Below the pieces are notes generated by a model, which worked only from the letters and a program-made list of their open reading frames with translations, did not search any database and was not told the origin of the DNA. From Desulfomonilaceae bacterium (GTDB taxonomy: Bacteria; Desulfobacterota; Desulfomonilia; Desulfomonilales; Desulfomonilaceae), in assembly GCA_031082285.1 (NCBI GenBank), contig JAVHLK010000008.1, positions 1 through 40,635 on the forward strand: DNA of 40,635 bases. The letters run 5' to 3'. Position numbers and translations under genes: made by a program. How positions within the stretch are numbered: the first letter of the stretch is position 1; every line of letters starts with the position of its first letter. Shown one piece after another: positions 1 through 8,029 of this stretch.

Positions 1-1804
1 CCGAGTCGGCAGGAACGTCCGCGGGTTCCGATTTAAAAGCTTCCAACATCGCGCCGAGTGCGGCGGTCGCATTGTGGAACTCTTCCGGGTCTTCCAACGA
101 GGCGATACGTTCCATGTTCTCGGCCACCTGTTCCGGAGTCGGGGCCTGTGTGCCGTCGCCCACGACCACGGTCTGTCCGGTCGCCACTGCCGCACGACTG
201 TAATAGCCCATGCCGGCATTGTATATCGCCCCGTTTACCGGACACTGCTCGGAGCAGAGGTACACGACCAGAGGAGCGATGAACTCCGGTTTGAGCTTGG
301 CCTGCATATCCGGCGGAAGTATGTCCTCCGTGAGTCTTGTTGCGGCAACGGGAGCCACTGCGTTGACTTTGATGTCGTATTTCTCGCCTTCGAGCTTCAG
401 GGTGTTCATCATGCCCACGAGCCCCATTTTCGCGGCCGAATAGTTGGTCTGCCCGAAATTCCCGTACAGTCCCGCCGCGGAAGTCGTGACGACGATCCGC
501 CCATAGCCGTTTTCCCGCATCTTGAGCCATGCCGGTCGGGTGACGTGGTAGGCCCCATCCAAATGGACCGACATCACCGCGGACCAATCGTCGGGATCCA
601 TCTTGACCAAAGTCTTGTCCCTCAGGATGCCCGCGTTGTTGACAAGCACGTCCAAGCGGCCGAAGGCCTCGATGGCGGTGGCCACGATCGCCTCTCCTCC
701 TTCGGGAGTCGCCACCGAATCATAACTTGCAACGGCTTCACCGCCCAGAGCCCTGATCTCTTCCACGACGGCATCGGCCGCACGACTTGACCCGTCGCCT
801 TTGCCGTCTCTGGCGCCGCCCAGATCATTGACCACGACCTTTGCCCCGCGCTTTGCCAGTTCCAGGGCGTACACGCGTCCGAGACCGGCACCGGCCCCGG
901 TCACGACGGCCACACGGTCGTCCAGGCGAATGCCCTGTTTCCGTGCGCGGTCTTCCATCTCTTCCCGACTCATCCATTCCACAATGCCGCGATCTATCAC
1001 CACGTCGCCGGTCGTCGCGTTGATCGTTCTGAACAGAGCCTTCCCCTCACGGATCTTCCAGATCTGCGTCTTGATGGGGATACCCGGATACAGAGGCTTG
1101 GAAAAACGATTCCGGAACCGGGTCATCCGCTCGGGTTCCCCCGGGAATAGATGCTTGATGACGGCCCGGCACGCATACCCGTGGGTGCACAGACCATGCA
1201 TGATGGGCTTCTCAAAACCGCTTGCCGAGGCGAATTGAGGATCCACGTGAAGCGCGAAGATGTCGCCGGACAAACGGTACAGGAGCGGTTGATCGGCAGA
1301 GGGGACTGCGGATTCCTCAAAGTCCGCCGGTCGGTCCGGGAACTGCACCGGGTCTTCGGGAGCATCCGGGCCTCCAAAGCCGCCGTCTCGGCGACAGAAG
1401 ATCGTACAGATGTTGGTAAAGAGTTTCTGCCCATTGGAGTGACGTGTGACGCCTTCCGCGACGACCAGCGCGCCGGTGTCCGCGCCCTTGTCGTAGATGT
1501 TGGTGACGGCTCCTTCGGTGGTGATGGTCCCCTCAGGGGGAATGGGATTGTGAAAGATCAGGTCCTGCTCGCCGTGCAGCACGCCCGACAGATCACATCC
1601 CGAACTGATTCCGGCCTCGGCCAGGAATTCGAATACCGCTCCGATGGAGAAGCTGGGGATCACCTTCAGTCGGTTTTCGTAACAGTAGTCCAGGTCGTCA
1701 AATCCCGCTCCTACGCCCAAGGCGTAGAGCACCACATCCTTCCAGGTGTAATCCTTGGTCAGAGGACCGATCTTCTTCCCGATGCAGTCAAGGTTCAGAG
1801 CCAT
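1..1804 (-). CDS. MaoC-type enoyl-CoA hydratase 2 / short-chain dehydrogenase fusion (3' end outside window)
   Basis: Read on the minus strand the frame stays open from an ATG at 1804 to the window edge (601 codons), so the C-terminus is missing. The first ~285 residues are a hydratase-2 (double hot-dog, MaoC) unit with the family motif HVDPQFASASGF followed by PIMHGLC near residues 185-205. From about residue 295 an SDR domain follows, with the cofactor motif VTGAGAGLGR (~301) and the active-site stretch GLYGNFGQTNYSAAK (Tyr and Lys near 450). Both halves most resemble peroxisomal multifunctional enzyme 2, which hydrates trans-2-enoyl-CoA to (3R)-hydroxyacyl-CoA and oxidises it to 3-ketoacyl-CoA, but the domain order is reversed: the eukaryotic enzyme has the SDR first. 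A strong ribosome site (GGAGGAGA) precedes the ATG. Inferred role: cytoplasmic fatty-acyl or branched acyl-CoA metabolism. An SCP2-like or other domain could lie beyond the edge. Confidence 0.9.
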   Translation of the reverse strand, partial: MALNLDCIGKKIGPLTKDYTWKDVVLYALGVGAGFDDLDYCYENRLKVIPSFSIGAVFEFLAEAGISSGCDLSGVLHGEQDLIFHNPIPPEGTITTEGAVTNIYDKGADTGALVVAEGVTRHSNGQKLFTNICTIFCRRDGGFGGPDAPEDPVQFPDRPADFEESAVPSADQPLLYRLSGDIFALHVDPQFASASGFEKPIMHGLCTHGYACRAVIKHLFPGEPERMTRFRNRFSKPLYPGIPIKTQIWKIREGKALFRTINATTGDVVIDRGIVEWMSREEMEDRARKQGIRLDDRVAVVTGAGAGLGRVYALELAKRGAKVVVNDLGGARDGKGDGSSRAADAVVEEIRALGGEAVASYDSVATPEGGEAIVATAIEAFGRLDVLVNNAGILRDKTLVKMDPDDWSAVMSVHLDGAYHVTRPAWLKMRENGYGRIVVTTSAAGLYGNFGQTNYSAAKMGLVGMMNTLKLEGEKYDIKVNAVAPVAATRLTEDILPPDMQAKLKPEFIAPLVVYLCSEQCPVNGAIYNAGMGYYSRAAVATGQTVVVGDGTQAPTPEQVAENMERIASLEDPEEFHNATAALGAMLEAFKSEPADVPADS

Positions 1805-2008
1805 CGAGTCTCCTCCAGTGGGACAGGGTTGATATGCACCACTTGATCTTGGACGGTCTTCCCGGTCGCTTCCCGCGAAGGATGATCGCCGCCCGCCAAT
1901 GCCGGTTGCGGAACAGATCTCAGGGTCTCCCGGACCGTACCTGCAGAGTGCTCCCTCCGTACCTTCGCCGTGGACCGACGAACGCGTCCCCGGACACCAA
2001 GCCTCGGT

Positions 2009-3433
2009 TCACACGTCTTTGAAATCGGCGTCTCGGAGGTCCGCACCTACTTTTCGGAGCTCCTGAGAGAAGTCTTGGACCAACCGCCTAATGATACCGC
2101 GGTGCTCGTCGCGATAGAACAAGAAAAGGCCCATCATGTTGGTATGCCTGTTGGGCTCTCTGGATACCGAAACTCCGAATTTTTCTGCCAACGGTTCAAT
2201 ATCGTGAATCATTTCCCGCACGCTCTGGTAACGGTCCAACGGGTCTTTTCTCACGGCCTTGAGAATTACGCGGTTCAACTCTTCCGGCAGGTCGGGAACC
2301 AGAGTCTTGGGATCCGGAATGTTCTCGTACAAGTGCATCCGGCACAGTGAAGCCACATCCGGTTGAAGAAACGCCTCTCGGCCGGTGAGCATCCTGAACG
2401 CGGTCAACCCCAGCGAATAGACGTCCGAACGACGATCAATGGGCCTCAGCCTTATCTGTTCCGGTGAAAAGTATTTTGGCGTACCCATGATCTTTTCACT
2501 TTTGGAGCCGGTGGCGCACGCCACTCCGAAATCCAGCAGTTTCACCTTGTTGTTTCGCTGGATGAAGATGTTTCCCGGCTTGACGTCACCGTGAACGATA
2601 CCGCGGTCATGCGCGTAACCCAGGCCTTCGCAGGTCTGAAGGAGTATTTCGACAACCTTGTCCGCGGGCAATAGGGGAGTGTTCGCGAACATGCCTTCCA
2701 CCGATAGGCCTTCCAGGTGTTCCATGATGATGAACACCGTGCGAAACAGTTGCTCGATATCGTAGACCTTGACGATATTTTCATGGTTCAACTTGGCAAT
2801 TGTTTGGGCTTCATTGCGGAACTTGACCAAGAAATCTTGATCCATTGCCATGTGGTGTTTCAGCATCTTGATTGCGACCGGCATGTTCAGCGTGGTGTGC
2901 TCGCCCTTGTATACGACGCTCCAGCCGCCTCTGCCGATGACCTCGGTGATGACATATTTTCCGATGGTTCTGTCCGCGGTGAGCACTGCACGAGCGAAAC
3001 GTTCGCTGACCAACTGGGTCAAGAAGTTCCTGATTTCAGGGTATTTGTCGCTGATTTGATCGAATTCCGCGGTCTCGAGTTTCCACAGGTCCGCGTCATT
3101 GCCAGCGCACACGTGTGCATTCCGTTTTTCGCCGGTCAGCAGCGCCATCTCGCCGACAATGTTTCCAGGGCCCAGCGCGGCAATGTGATGGATCGTCCCC
3201 TCCTTCTCAAGCTGCACCATACAGTCGCCGCTCTGAATCACATACAGACAATCGCCTTCTTCGCCTTGAGAAATGAATCGCTCACCCTTGCCGACGTGGA
3301 CCGGTTTCATTGCCGCGGCGAGACGAAACTTGGCCTCTTCGGGCATGACGTCGAACAGCCGCGTGTGTGTGAGGAATTCGTAATCCGATTTGGAAAACCG
3401 TTTCTTCACGGCCTCGTGGTCTTGATTGTTCAT
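2009..3433 (-). CDS. Serine/threonine protein kinase with N-terminal cyclic-nucleotide-binding domain
   Basis: This 474-residue protein has two recognisable parts. Residues ~20-140 form a cNMP-binding/CRP-like beta-roll with the phosphate-cassette-like stretch GEMALLTGEKRNAHV (94-108). Residues ~158-430 are a Hanks-type kinase: glycine loop GRGGWSVV (168-175), VAIK lysine 189, glutamate 208, catalytic loop HGDVKPGN (281-288, with Gly where eukaryotic kinases have Arg), DFG at 301-303 and the activation-segment motif SPEQ near 323-326. No transmembrane helix is visible, so it should be cytoplasmic, unlike PknB-type receptors. The layout suggests kinase activity gated by a bound cyclic nucleotide or other small ligand; the ligand cannot be told from sequence. 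The ~45-residue tail after the kinase fold is not recognised. It lies 204 bp upstream of the hydratase/SDR gene on the same strand, so co-expression is possible. Confidence 0.9.
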   Translation of the reverse strand: MNNQDHEAVKKRFSKSDYEFLTHTRLFDVMPEEAKFRLAAAMKPVHVGKGERFISQGEEGDCLYVIQSGDCMVQLEKEGTIHHIAALGPGNIVGEMALLTGEKRNAHVCAGNDADLWKLETAEFDQISDKYPEIRNFLTQLVSERFARAVLTADRTIGKYVITEVIGRGGWSVVYKGEHTTLNMPVAIKMLKHHMAMDQDFLVKFRNEAQTIAKLNHENIVKVYDIEQLFRTVFIIMEHLEGLSVEGMFANTPLLPADKVVEILLQTCEGLGYAHDRGIVHGDVKPGNIFIQRNNKVKLLDFGVACATGSKSEKIMGTPKYFSPEQIRLRPIDRRSDVYSLGLTAFRMLTGREAFLQPDVASLCRMHLYENIPDPKTLVPDLPEELNRVILKAVRKDPLDRYQSVREMIHDIEPLAEKFGVSVSREPNRHTNMMGLFLFYRDEHRGIIRRLVQDFSQELRKVGADLRDADFKDV

Positions 3434-3601
3434 GTCCGCCCCGGAGTCGAGTCAAATAGAGTGAGATTGGGAACAGGGGGTAACGGTGATGCCCAAGTGC
3501 TCTGATTCGTGAGTTCGGTCGCACATTTGTCGCCGTTGAGATTGCTTTCCCGCGTTCCGCATGAAACTTGTGTGTGCAGCGATGAATGCTCTTCTCGAAG
3601 T

Positions 3602-3823
3602 CTACACGTAGTACCTCGTGCACGACGATCGCGACGAGGTACCTTTCTTGTTCTTGAGTTCCATTATTTTCTTGGCAATCTCCGATTCGGAAATCAGAGA
3701 CATACCGACCTCACGACACATTCTTTCAGCCTCGGCAACGCACAGGATAACGTTGTCGATTGCCTCTATTCTCTTCTGATATTCGCTGAGTTCTCTGTTC
3801 GATTTTGGCCTGTATCCGTTCAT
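3602..3823 (-). CDS. Possible small hypothetical protein
   Basis: A 73-codon frame starting at an ATG at 3823 encodes a hydrophilic, apparently all-helical protein (MNGYRPKSNRELSEYQKRI at the N-terminus, then a mixed charged helix with two Cys, and a Lys/Ser-rich tail). A GGAGGG sequence lies 11 nt before the ATG, rather far but usable. No domain is recognised. The composition looks like real protein rather than antisense noise, and no competing gene occupies this 658-bp stretch between the kinase and hypC. The frame extends upstream to 3883, but the added residues look non-coding. It may equally be spurious. Confidence 0.4.
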   Translation of the reverse strand: MNGYRPKSNRELSEYQKRIEAIDNVILCVAEAERMCREVGMSLISESEIAKKIMELKNKKGTSSRSSCTRYYV

Positions 3824-4052
3824 GGGGGCAGGTACCCTCCGACCGGGGGATTGAAATGCGTACGCTCGCCGAGAATGGAGCAACCGCGGATCCTCTGCGT
3901 ATGAGTACCTCTTCTCGCTCGGGGAGTCAACGCCTCCCGATGATTTGGGGTAGTTCCGCGCACCTACGGAGACAGGCTCGGCGGGTCACAAATGGTTGCT
4001 CCACTCGTTCTTTTTGGCGGCTCATTCTCTGAAGACGCTGCGTCACAAATGT

Positions 4053-4060
4053 GCTAGAAT
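4053..4060 (+). promoter_or_regulatory. Possible extended -10 promoter element for hypCDE
   Basis: The sequence TGCTAGAAT (extended -10, hexamer TAGAAT at 4055-4060) lies 31 bp before the hypC start codon in an otherwise unremarkable stretch. No convincing -35 box sits at the right distance, and no sigma-54 type site was seen. The assignment rests on the -10 match and on position alone. Confidence 0.3.
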
Positions 4061-4091
4061 TCAATTTTTTAGTACAGAGAGGTGTTTCGGC

Positions 4092-4331
4092 ATGTGTTTG
4101 GCAATTCCCATGGAACTCATTGAGATAACGGGCGAGGGAACCGGAAAGGTGAATGCAGGCGGGATCCGGACCGACGTAAGTCTGATGATGATTCCTCACG
4201 CCAAGGTCGGTGATTACCTGATCATTCACGCGGGGTTCGGCATAGAGATTCTGGACCGGGAAGAGGCCCGGATTCGGTTGGATCTCTTCAAGGAAATAGC
4301 GGAAGCGACACGCCACCTGGAGGAAACGTGA
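4092..4331 (+). CDS. hypC: Hydrogenase maturation factor HypC
   Basis: The 79-residue product begins with the diagnostic HypC/HupF sequence MCLAIPMEL. Cys2 after the initiator Met binds the iron of the Fe(CN)2CO group while it is assembled on the HypC-HypD scaffold and passed to the large subunit of NiFe hydrogenase in the cytoplasm. The frame is open further upstream (to 3996), but the conserved MCLAIP start and the upstream AGAGGTG ribosome site fix the start at 4092. The gene overlaps hypD by 4 bases (GTGA), indicating translational coupling in a hypC-hypD-hypE operon. Length and fold are typical. Confidence 0.97.
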   Translation: MCLAIPMELIEITGEGTGKVNAGGIRTDVSLMMIPHAKVGDYLIIHAGFGIEILDREEARIRLDLFKEIAEATRHLEET

Positions 4332-5407
4332 AACAGGGAGACGAAAGCCTTGCAGCCCGGAGCCTGTCCCGCGAAATATACGAAGAGGCCGGGGCGCTTC
4401 CAACTGAGGTTCGGTTTATGGAGGTCTGCGGGACGCATACCATGGCCATCCACGAAGCCGGTCTCAAGAGCCTGCTCCCGGAAAACATCAAACTCGTTTC
4501 CGGTCCGGGCTGTCCCGTATGCGTCACCGAGAAGAGCTTCATTGATGAGGCGATCCTCATCGGAAAAGAATATGACGCGTGTCTCGTCACGTTCGGAGAT
4601 CTCGTACGGGTTCCGGGTTCGTTCGGTTCTCTGGCGTCGTATCGCGCCGAGGGCGGAAGCATCAGAGTCGTCTACTCTCCCTTGGATGCAATCGCCGCGG
4701 CGGAAGAGGCTCTCGGTCGCCCCACGGTCTTTCTGGGAGTAGGGTTCGAAACCACGATTCCCACCATAGCGGCCACACTCAAGACCGCGCTTGGGAAAGG
4801 CGTGGACAACCTGTTCGTCGTGTCCGCGTTCAAGACCATACATCCTCCGTTGAAGATCCTCGCCGCGAAGGACGACCTCGATGGTTTTTTGCTGCCCGGA
4901 CATGTTTCCGCGATTCTTGGGTCGAACTGCTTTGAATATCTCCCCCGGGATTTCCACAAGGCAGGCGTGGTAGCCGGTTTCGAGGGTTTGGACATATTGC
5001 AGGCCCTGAGAGACCTGGTCCGCATGGTCGCTCGGAAGTCTCCCCACATTGCCAACGACTACAAGAGGGTTGTGCGAAGTGAGGGAAATCCAACCGCCCG
5101 AGCCCTCATCGATGAAGTGTTCGCTCCGTGTGACGCATCATGGAGAGGATTGGGCGTGATTCCGGGAAGCGGGTTGGTTCCCAAGGGGCCATATTCCCGG
5201 TTCGACGCGTCGGTCCACTTGCCGGTAGATGTTCCCCCGGCCGAGGACGACCCGAGATGCCGGTGTGCCGCGATTCTGATGGGAAGCCGCACGCCGGACA
5301 CATGCGGTCTGTTCGGCAGGGAGTGTACGCCGGAGTATCCTGTGGGACCGTGCATGGTATCGTCCGAAGGGACCTGCGCGGCCTATTACAAGTACGGGGC
5401 GGTTTGA
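4328..5407 (+). CDS. hypD: Hydrogenase maturation protein HypD
   Basis: This 359-residue Fe-S protein is the scaffold that, with HypC, carries the iron while HypE delivers cyanide ligands. Family signatures are all present: MEVCGTHT (31-38, Cys34), GPGCPVCVT (59-67, Cys62/Cys65), GFETT, PGHVSAI, and a C-terminal Cys cluster (RCRC, DTCGLFGREC, GPCMVSSEGTC) that holds the [4Fe-4S] cluster and the redox disulfides. It starts with GTG inside the stop of hypC and ends 4 bp before hypE. Length is normal for the family (~360-370). Confidence 0.97.
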   Translation: MKQGDESLAARSLSREIYEEAGALPTEVRFMEVCGTHTMAIHEAGLKSLLPENIKLVSGPGCPVCVTEKSFIDEAILIGKEYDACLVTFGDLVRVPGSFGSLASYRAEGGSIRVVYSPLDAIAAAEEALGRPTVFLGVGFETTIPTIAATLKTALGKGVDNLFVVSAFKTIHPPLKILAAKDDLDGFLLPGHVSAILGSNCFEYLPRDFHKAGVVAGFEGLDILQALRDLVRMVARKSPHIANDYKRVVRSEGNPTARALIDEVFAPCDASWRGLGVIPGSGLVPKGPYSRFDASVHLPVDVPPAEDDPRCRCAAILMGSRTPDTCGLFGRECTPEYPVGPCMVSSEGTCAAYYKYGAV

Positions 5408-5411
5408 AAGA

Positions 5412-6431
5412 ATGGCACAGAATCGGGACAAAAGCGTACTCCTCGGCCATGGCGGCGGAGGAAAAATGACGGGCCGGCTTATCCGAGACGTCATCGTGCC
5501 CGCACTGGATCGAGGACGACTTGGGCCTTTGCCCGACTCCGTAGTACTGTCCGATCTTGGCGACGCCATTGCCTATACGACGGATTCTTTCACGGTTTCA
5601 CCCATCTTTTTTCCCGGAGGAGACATCGGCTCGCTGGCCGTGCATGGTACATGCAACGACCTTGCGTGCTCAGCGGCACGGCCGATGTTTTTGTCGCTGG
5701 GCCTGATCCTGGAAGAAGGCCTGCCCATGGACCAACTGGAGAGAATCCTTCACAGTGTGTCCGAAGCAGCGGATGAAGCAGGCGTGGAAATCGTCACCGG
5801 GGACACTAAGGTGGTACCCAAGGGAAGTGCCGACGGAGTCTTCATCAACACTTCGGGTCTGGGTCGCGTGGACAGGTCGAATCGCGCCTTGACGGAAACA
5901 ATCTGCGAGGGCGACGAAATCTTGGTCAGCGGTCCCGTCGGGAACCACGGTATGGCGGTGATGTTGAGCCGTGCGGAATTTTCTTTCGATTTTGACTTGC
6001 AGTCGGACTCCGCGTCGATCTGGCCGGTAGTGGAGCGCCTCACGGCGCTTGGACCGGGACTCAAGTTCTTGAGGGATCCCACCCGCGGCGGATTGTCGGC
6101 CACGCTCAATGAGATCGGGTCGGCAACCGGACTGGGATTGAGAATAGAGGAATCCGCAATCCCTTTGGACAAGCCCGTGCTGGCGGCAGCGGAGATGCTG
6201 GGCATCGATCCCCTGCAGGCGGCCAATGAGGGGAAGGTCGTTGCAGTGGTGGGAAGGGGCCTTGGTTCAAAGGCCCTCGATATCCTTCGAGACTGCCGGC
6301 AGGCGGCGGGGTCCGCGGTTATCGGCAAGATCACCGCGGAAAACCCGTCAAAGGTGATCCTGACCACCAGGATCGGAGGCGCCAGGGTCCTGGCCGAACC
6401 GTCGGGCGAGCTCTTGCCGAGAATATGCTGA
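5412..6431 (+). CDS. hypE: Hydrogenase maturation protein HypE
   Basis: HypE is a PurM/AIR-synthase-like ATPase that dehydrates the thiocarboxamide made by HypF to a thiocyanate on its C-terminal cysteine and donates CN to the HypC-HypD iron. The 339-residue product has the N-terminal GHGGGGKMT, the DPTRGG nucleotide-binding motif in the second half, and ends exactly in PRIC, the family's cyanide-carrying C-terminus. It follows hypD after 4 bp, completing a hypCDE transcription unit. hypA, hypB, hypF and the hydrogenase genes are not in this window and must be elsewhere if the pathway works. Confidence 0.97.
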   Translation: MAQNRDKSVLLGHGGGGKMTGRLIRDVIVPALDRGRLGPLPDSVVLSDLGDAIAYTTDSFTVSPIFFPGGDIGSLAVHGTCNDLACSAARPMFLSLGLILEEGLPMDQLERILHSVSEAADEAGVEIVTGDTKVVPKGSADGVFINTSGLGRVDRSNRALTETICEGDEILVSGPVGNHGMAVMLSRAEFSFDFDLQSDSASIWPVVERLTALGPGLKFLRDPTRGGLSATLNEIGSATGLGLRIEESAIPLDKPVLAAAEMLGIDPLQAANEGKVVAVVGRGLGSKALDILRDCRQAAGSAVIGKITAENPSKVILTTRIGGARVLAEPSGELLPRIC

Positions 6432-6546
6432 CGCCGCTCCTCTCGTCACGGAGACGGTTGACGCCGTTTCTTCGCCGCGACCGATTCGGCATCGGCTACT
6501 TGAGGCTTCTAGACGCTCATTGAATGCATTTCATAAGGGACGACCG

Positions 6547-7878
6547 ATGACTGACCAGACGAAAGAATACGGTGCAAGCGGTCCGTCTTGTCCGTTCTCC
6601 ATTTCCGAAGAGCTGACGAACACGCGACGCGACCCTGAAGAGAATGTGTACGCCAATGCTCTTGCCCAATTCGACAAGGCATTGCAGCACATCCGGATCA
6701 AGGAGGGGGTGGCCGAGACCCTGAGGTATCCCAAGCGAGAACTGTCCGTGACTTTTCCGGTGGTGATGGACAGCGGTGATATCAAGATCTTTCGAGGGTA
6801 TCGCGTGCATCACTCGGCGGTGAGAGGACCGACCAAAGGTGGGATTCGATACTCCCCGGATGTCACTCTCGATGAGGTCAGGGCCCTTGCGATGTGGATG
6901 ACATGGAAGTGCGCGCTCATGGATCTGCCGTACGGAGGGGCCAAGGGAGGCGTCGTAGTCGATCCCAAACAGCTTTCCATGAGGGAGCTGGAGAACCTTA
7001 CTCGCCGCTACACCACGGAAATCAGCATCATGATCGGCCCCGACAGCGACATCCCGGCTCCGGACATGGGCACCAACTCGCAAATCATGGCATGGATCAT
7101 GGATACCTACTCCATGCACCGGGGGTTCTCGGTCCCCGCGGTGGTGACGGGAAAACCGGTGGAGATAGGCGGGTCGTTGGGACGTACCGAGGCAACCGGT
7201 CGAGGGGTGGCTTTCACGCTGGCGGAGGCTTTGCAGCTCAAGGGGATAAATCCATCGCAAGCTACCGTGGCCGTCCAGGGATTCGGCAACGTGGGTTCCG
7301 TTGCAGCGCGGCTTGCCCACGAGATGGGGATGAAAATCGTCGCGGTGAGCGGATCCACCGGGGGCGTTTACAACGACCAGGGGCTGGATCCCGTTTTGGT
7401 CAACAATTTCAGGCAACAATCGGGATGTGTCTCGGGTTTTCCCCGGTGTGACGAGATCACCAATGCAGAGCTTCTGACCATTGATTGCGACGTCCTTGTC
7501 GTTGCGGCCGTGGAGAATCAGATCACCGCTCGCAATGCAGACCTTATCAAGGCCAAGATCGTAGCCGAGGGAGCCAACGGGCCGGTGACACCTGTGGCGG
7601 ACGAAATACTCAATGACCGGGGGATCTTCGTCATTCCGGATATCTTGTGCAACGCGGGCGGGGTCACCGTGAGTTACCTGGAGTGGGTACAAGACCTGCA
7701 ATCATTTTTCTGGCCGGTCGAAGAGATTAACAACAAACTGAGGACCCTGATGCACAAGGGTTTCGAAAGCGTCATGGCCTGCGCGGAGAAGCATAGGGTA
7801 TCGGCCAGAGAGGCTGCGCTGATCCTTGCGATTCGACGCATCGCCGACGCGATCATGATTCGGGGGATTTATCCTTGA
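6547..7878 (+). CDS. gdhA: Glu/Leu/Phe/Val dehydrogenase family protein, probable glutamate dehydrogenase
   Basis: The 443-residue enzyme would reversibly deaminate L-glutamate to 2-oxoglutarate and ammonia in the cytoplasm. It has the substrate motif GPTKGGIR (~94-101), the ELFV signature LPYGGAKGGV with catalytic Lys133, and a Rossmann motif VQGFGNVGS near 240. The size fits the hexameric small-subunit type. The start at 6547 is preferred because AAGGGA lies just upstream; an in-frame ATG at 6520 lacks a ribosome site. The residue after the second Rossmann strand is Ser rather than Asp/Glu, which may favour NADP(H), but this is a weak guess. It is monocistronic, 115 bp after hypE, and converges with the glycosyltransferase gene. 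Confidence 0.92.
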   Translation: MTDQTKEYGASGPSCPFSISEELTNTRRDPEENVYANALAQFDKALQHIRIKEGVAETLRYPKRELSVTFPVVMDSGDIKIFRGYRVHHSAVRGPTKGGIRYSPDVTLDEVRALAMWMTWKCALMDLPYGGAKGGVVVDPKQLSMRELENLTRRYTTEISIMIGPDSDIPAPDMGTNSQIMAWIMDTYSMHRGFSVPAVVTGKPVEIGGSLGRTEATGRGVAFTLAEALQLKGINPSQATVAVQGFGNVGSVAARLAHEMGMKIVAVSGSTGGVYNDQGLDPVLVNNFRQQSGCVSGFPRCDEITNAELLTIDCDVLVVAAVENQITARNADLIKAKIVAEGANGPVTPVADEILNDRGIFVIPDILCNAGGVTVSYLEWVQDLQSFFWPVEEINNKLRTLMHKGFESVMACAEKHRVSAREAALILAIRRIADAIMIRGIYP

Positions 7879-8029
7879 GACACGAGTGTTGACTCGGAAA
7901 CGGGGCAACGGATGTGGTGAGTCCTTGAAAGGCGCTTCGAATCGAGGCCGAGGCCCGGTTGCGGCCGATCCGAGGGGTTCGCCTCCTCGTAACGGTTCGG
8001 CAGTGACGTGTTCGATGCTCCTGCGGCCG

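Noticed and set aside
6517-7701. A 394-codon open frame on the minus strand over gdhA
   Set aside because: It mirrors the codon pattern of gdhA and has no recognisable protein features; no ribosome site.
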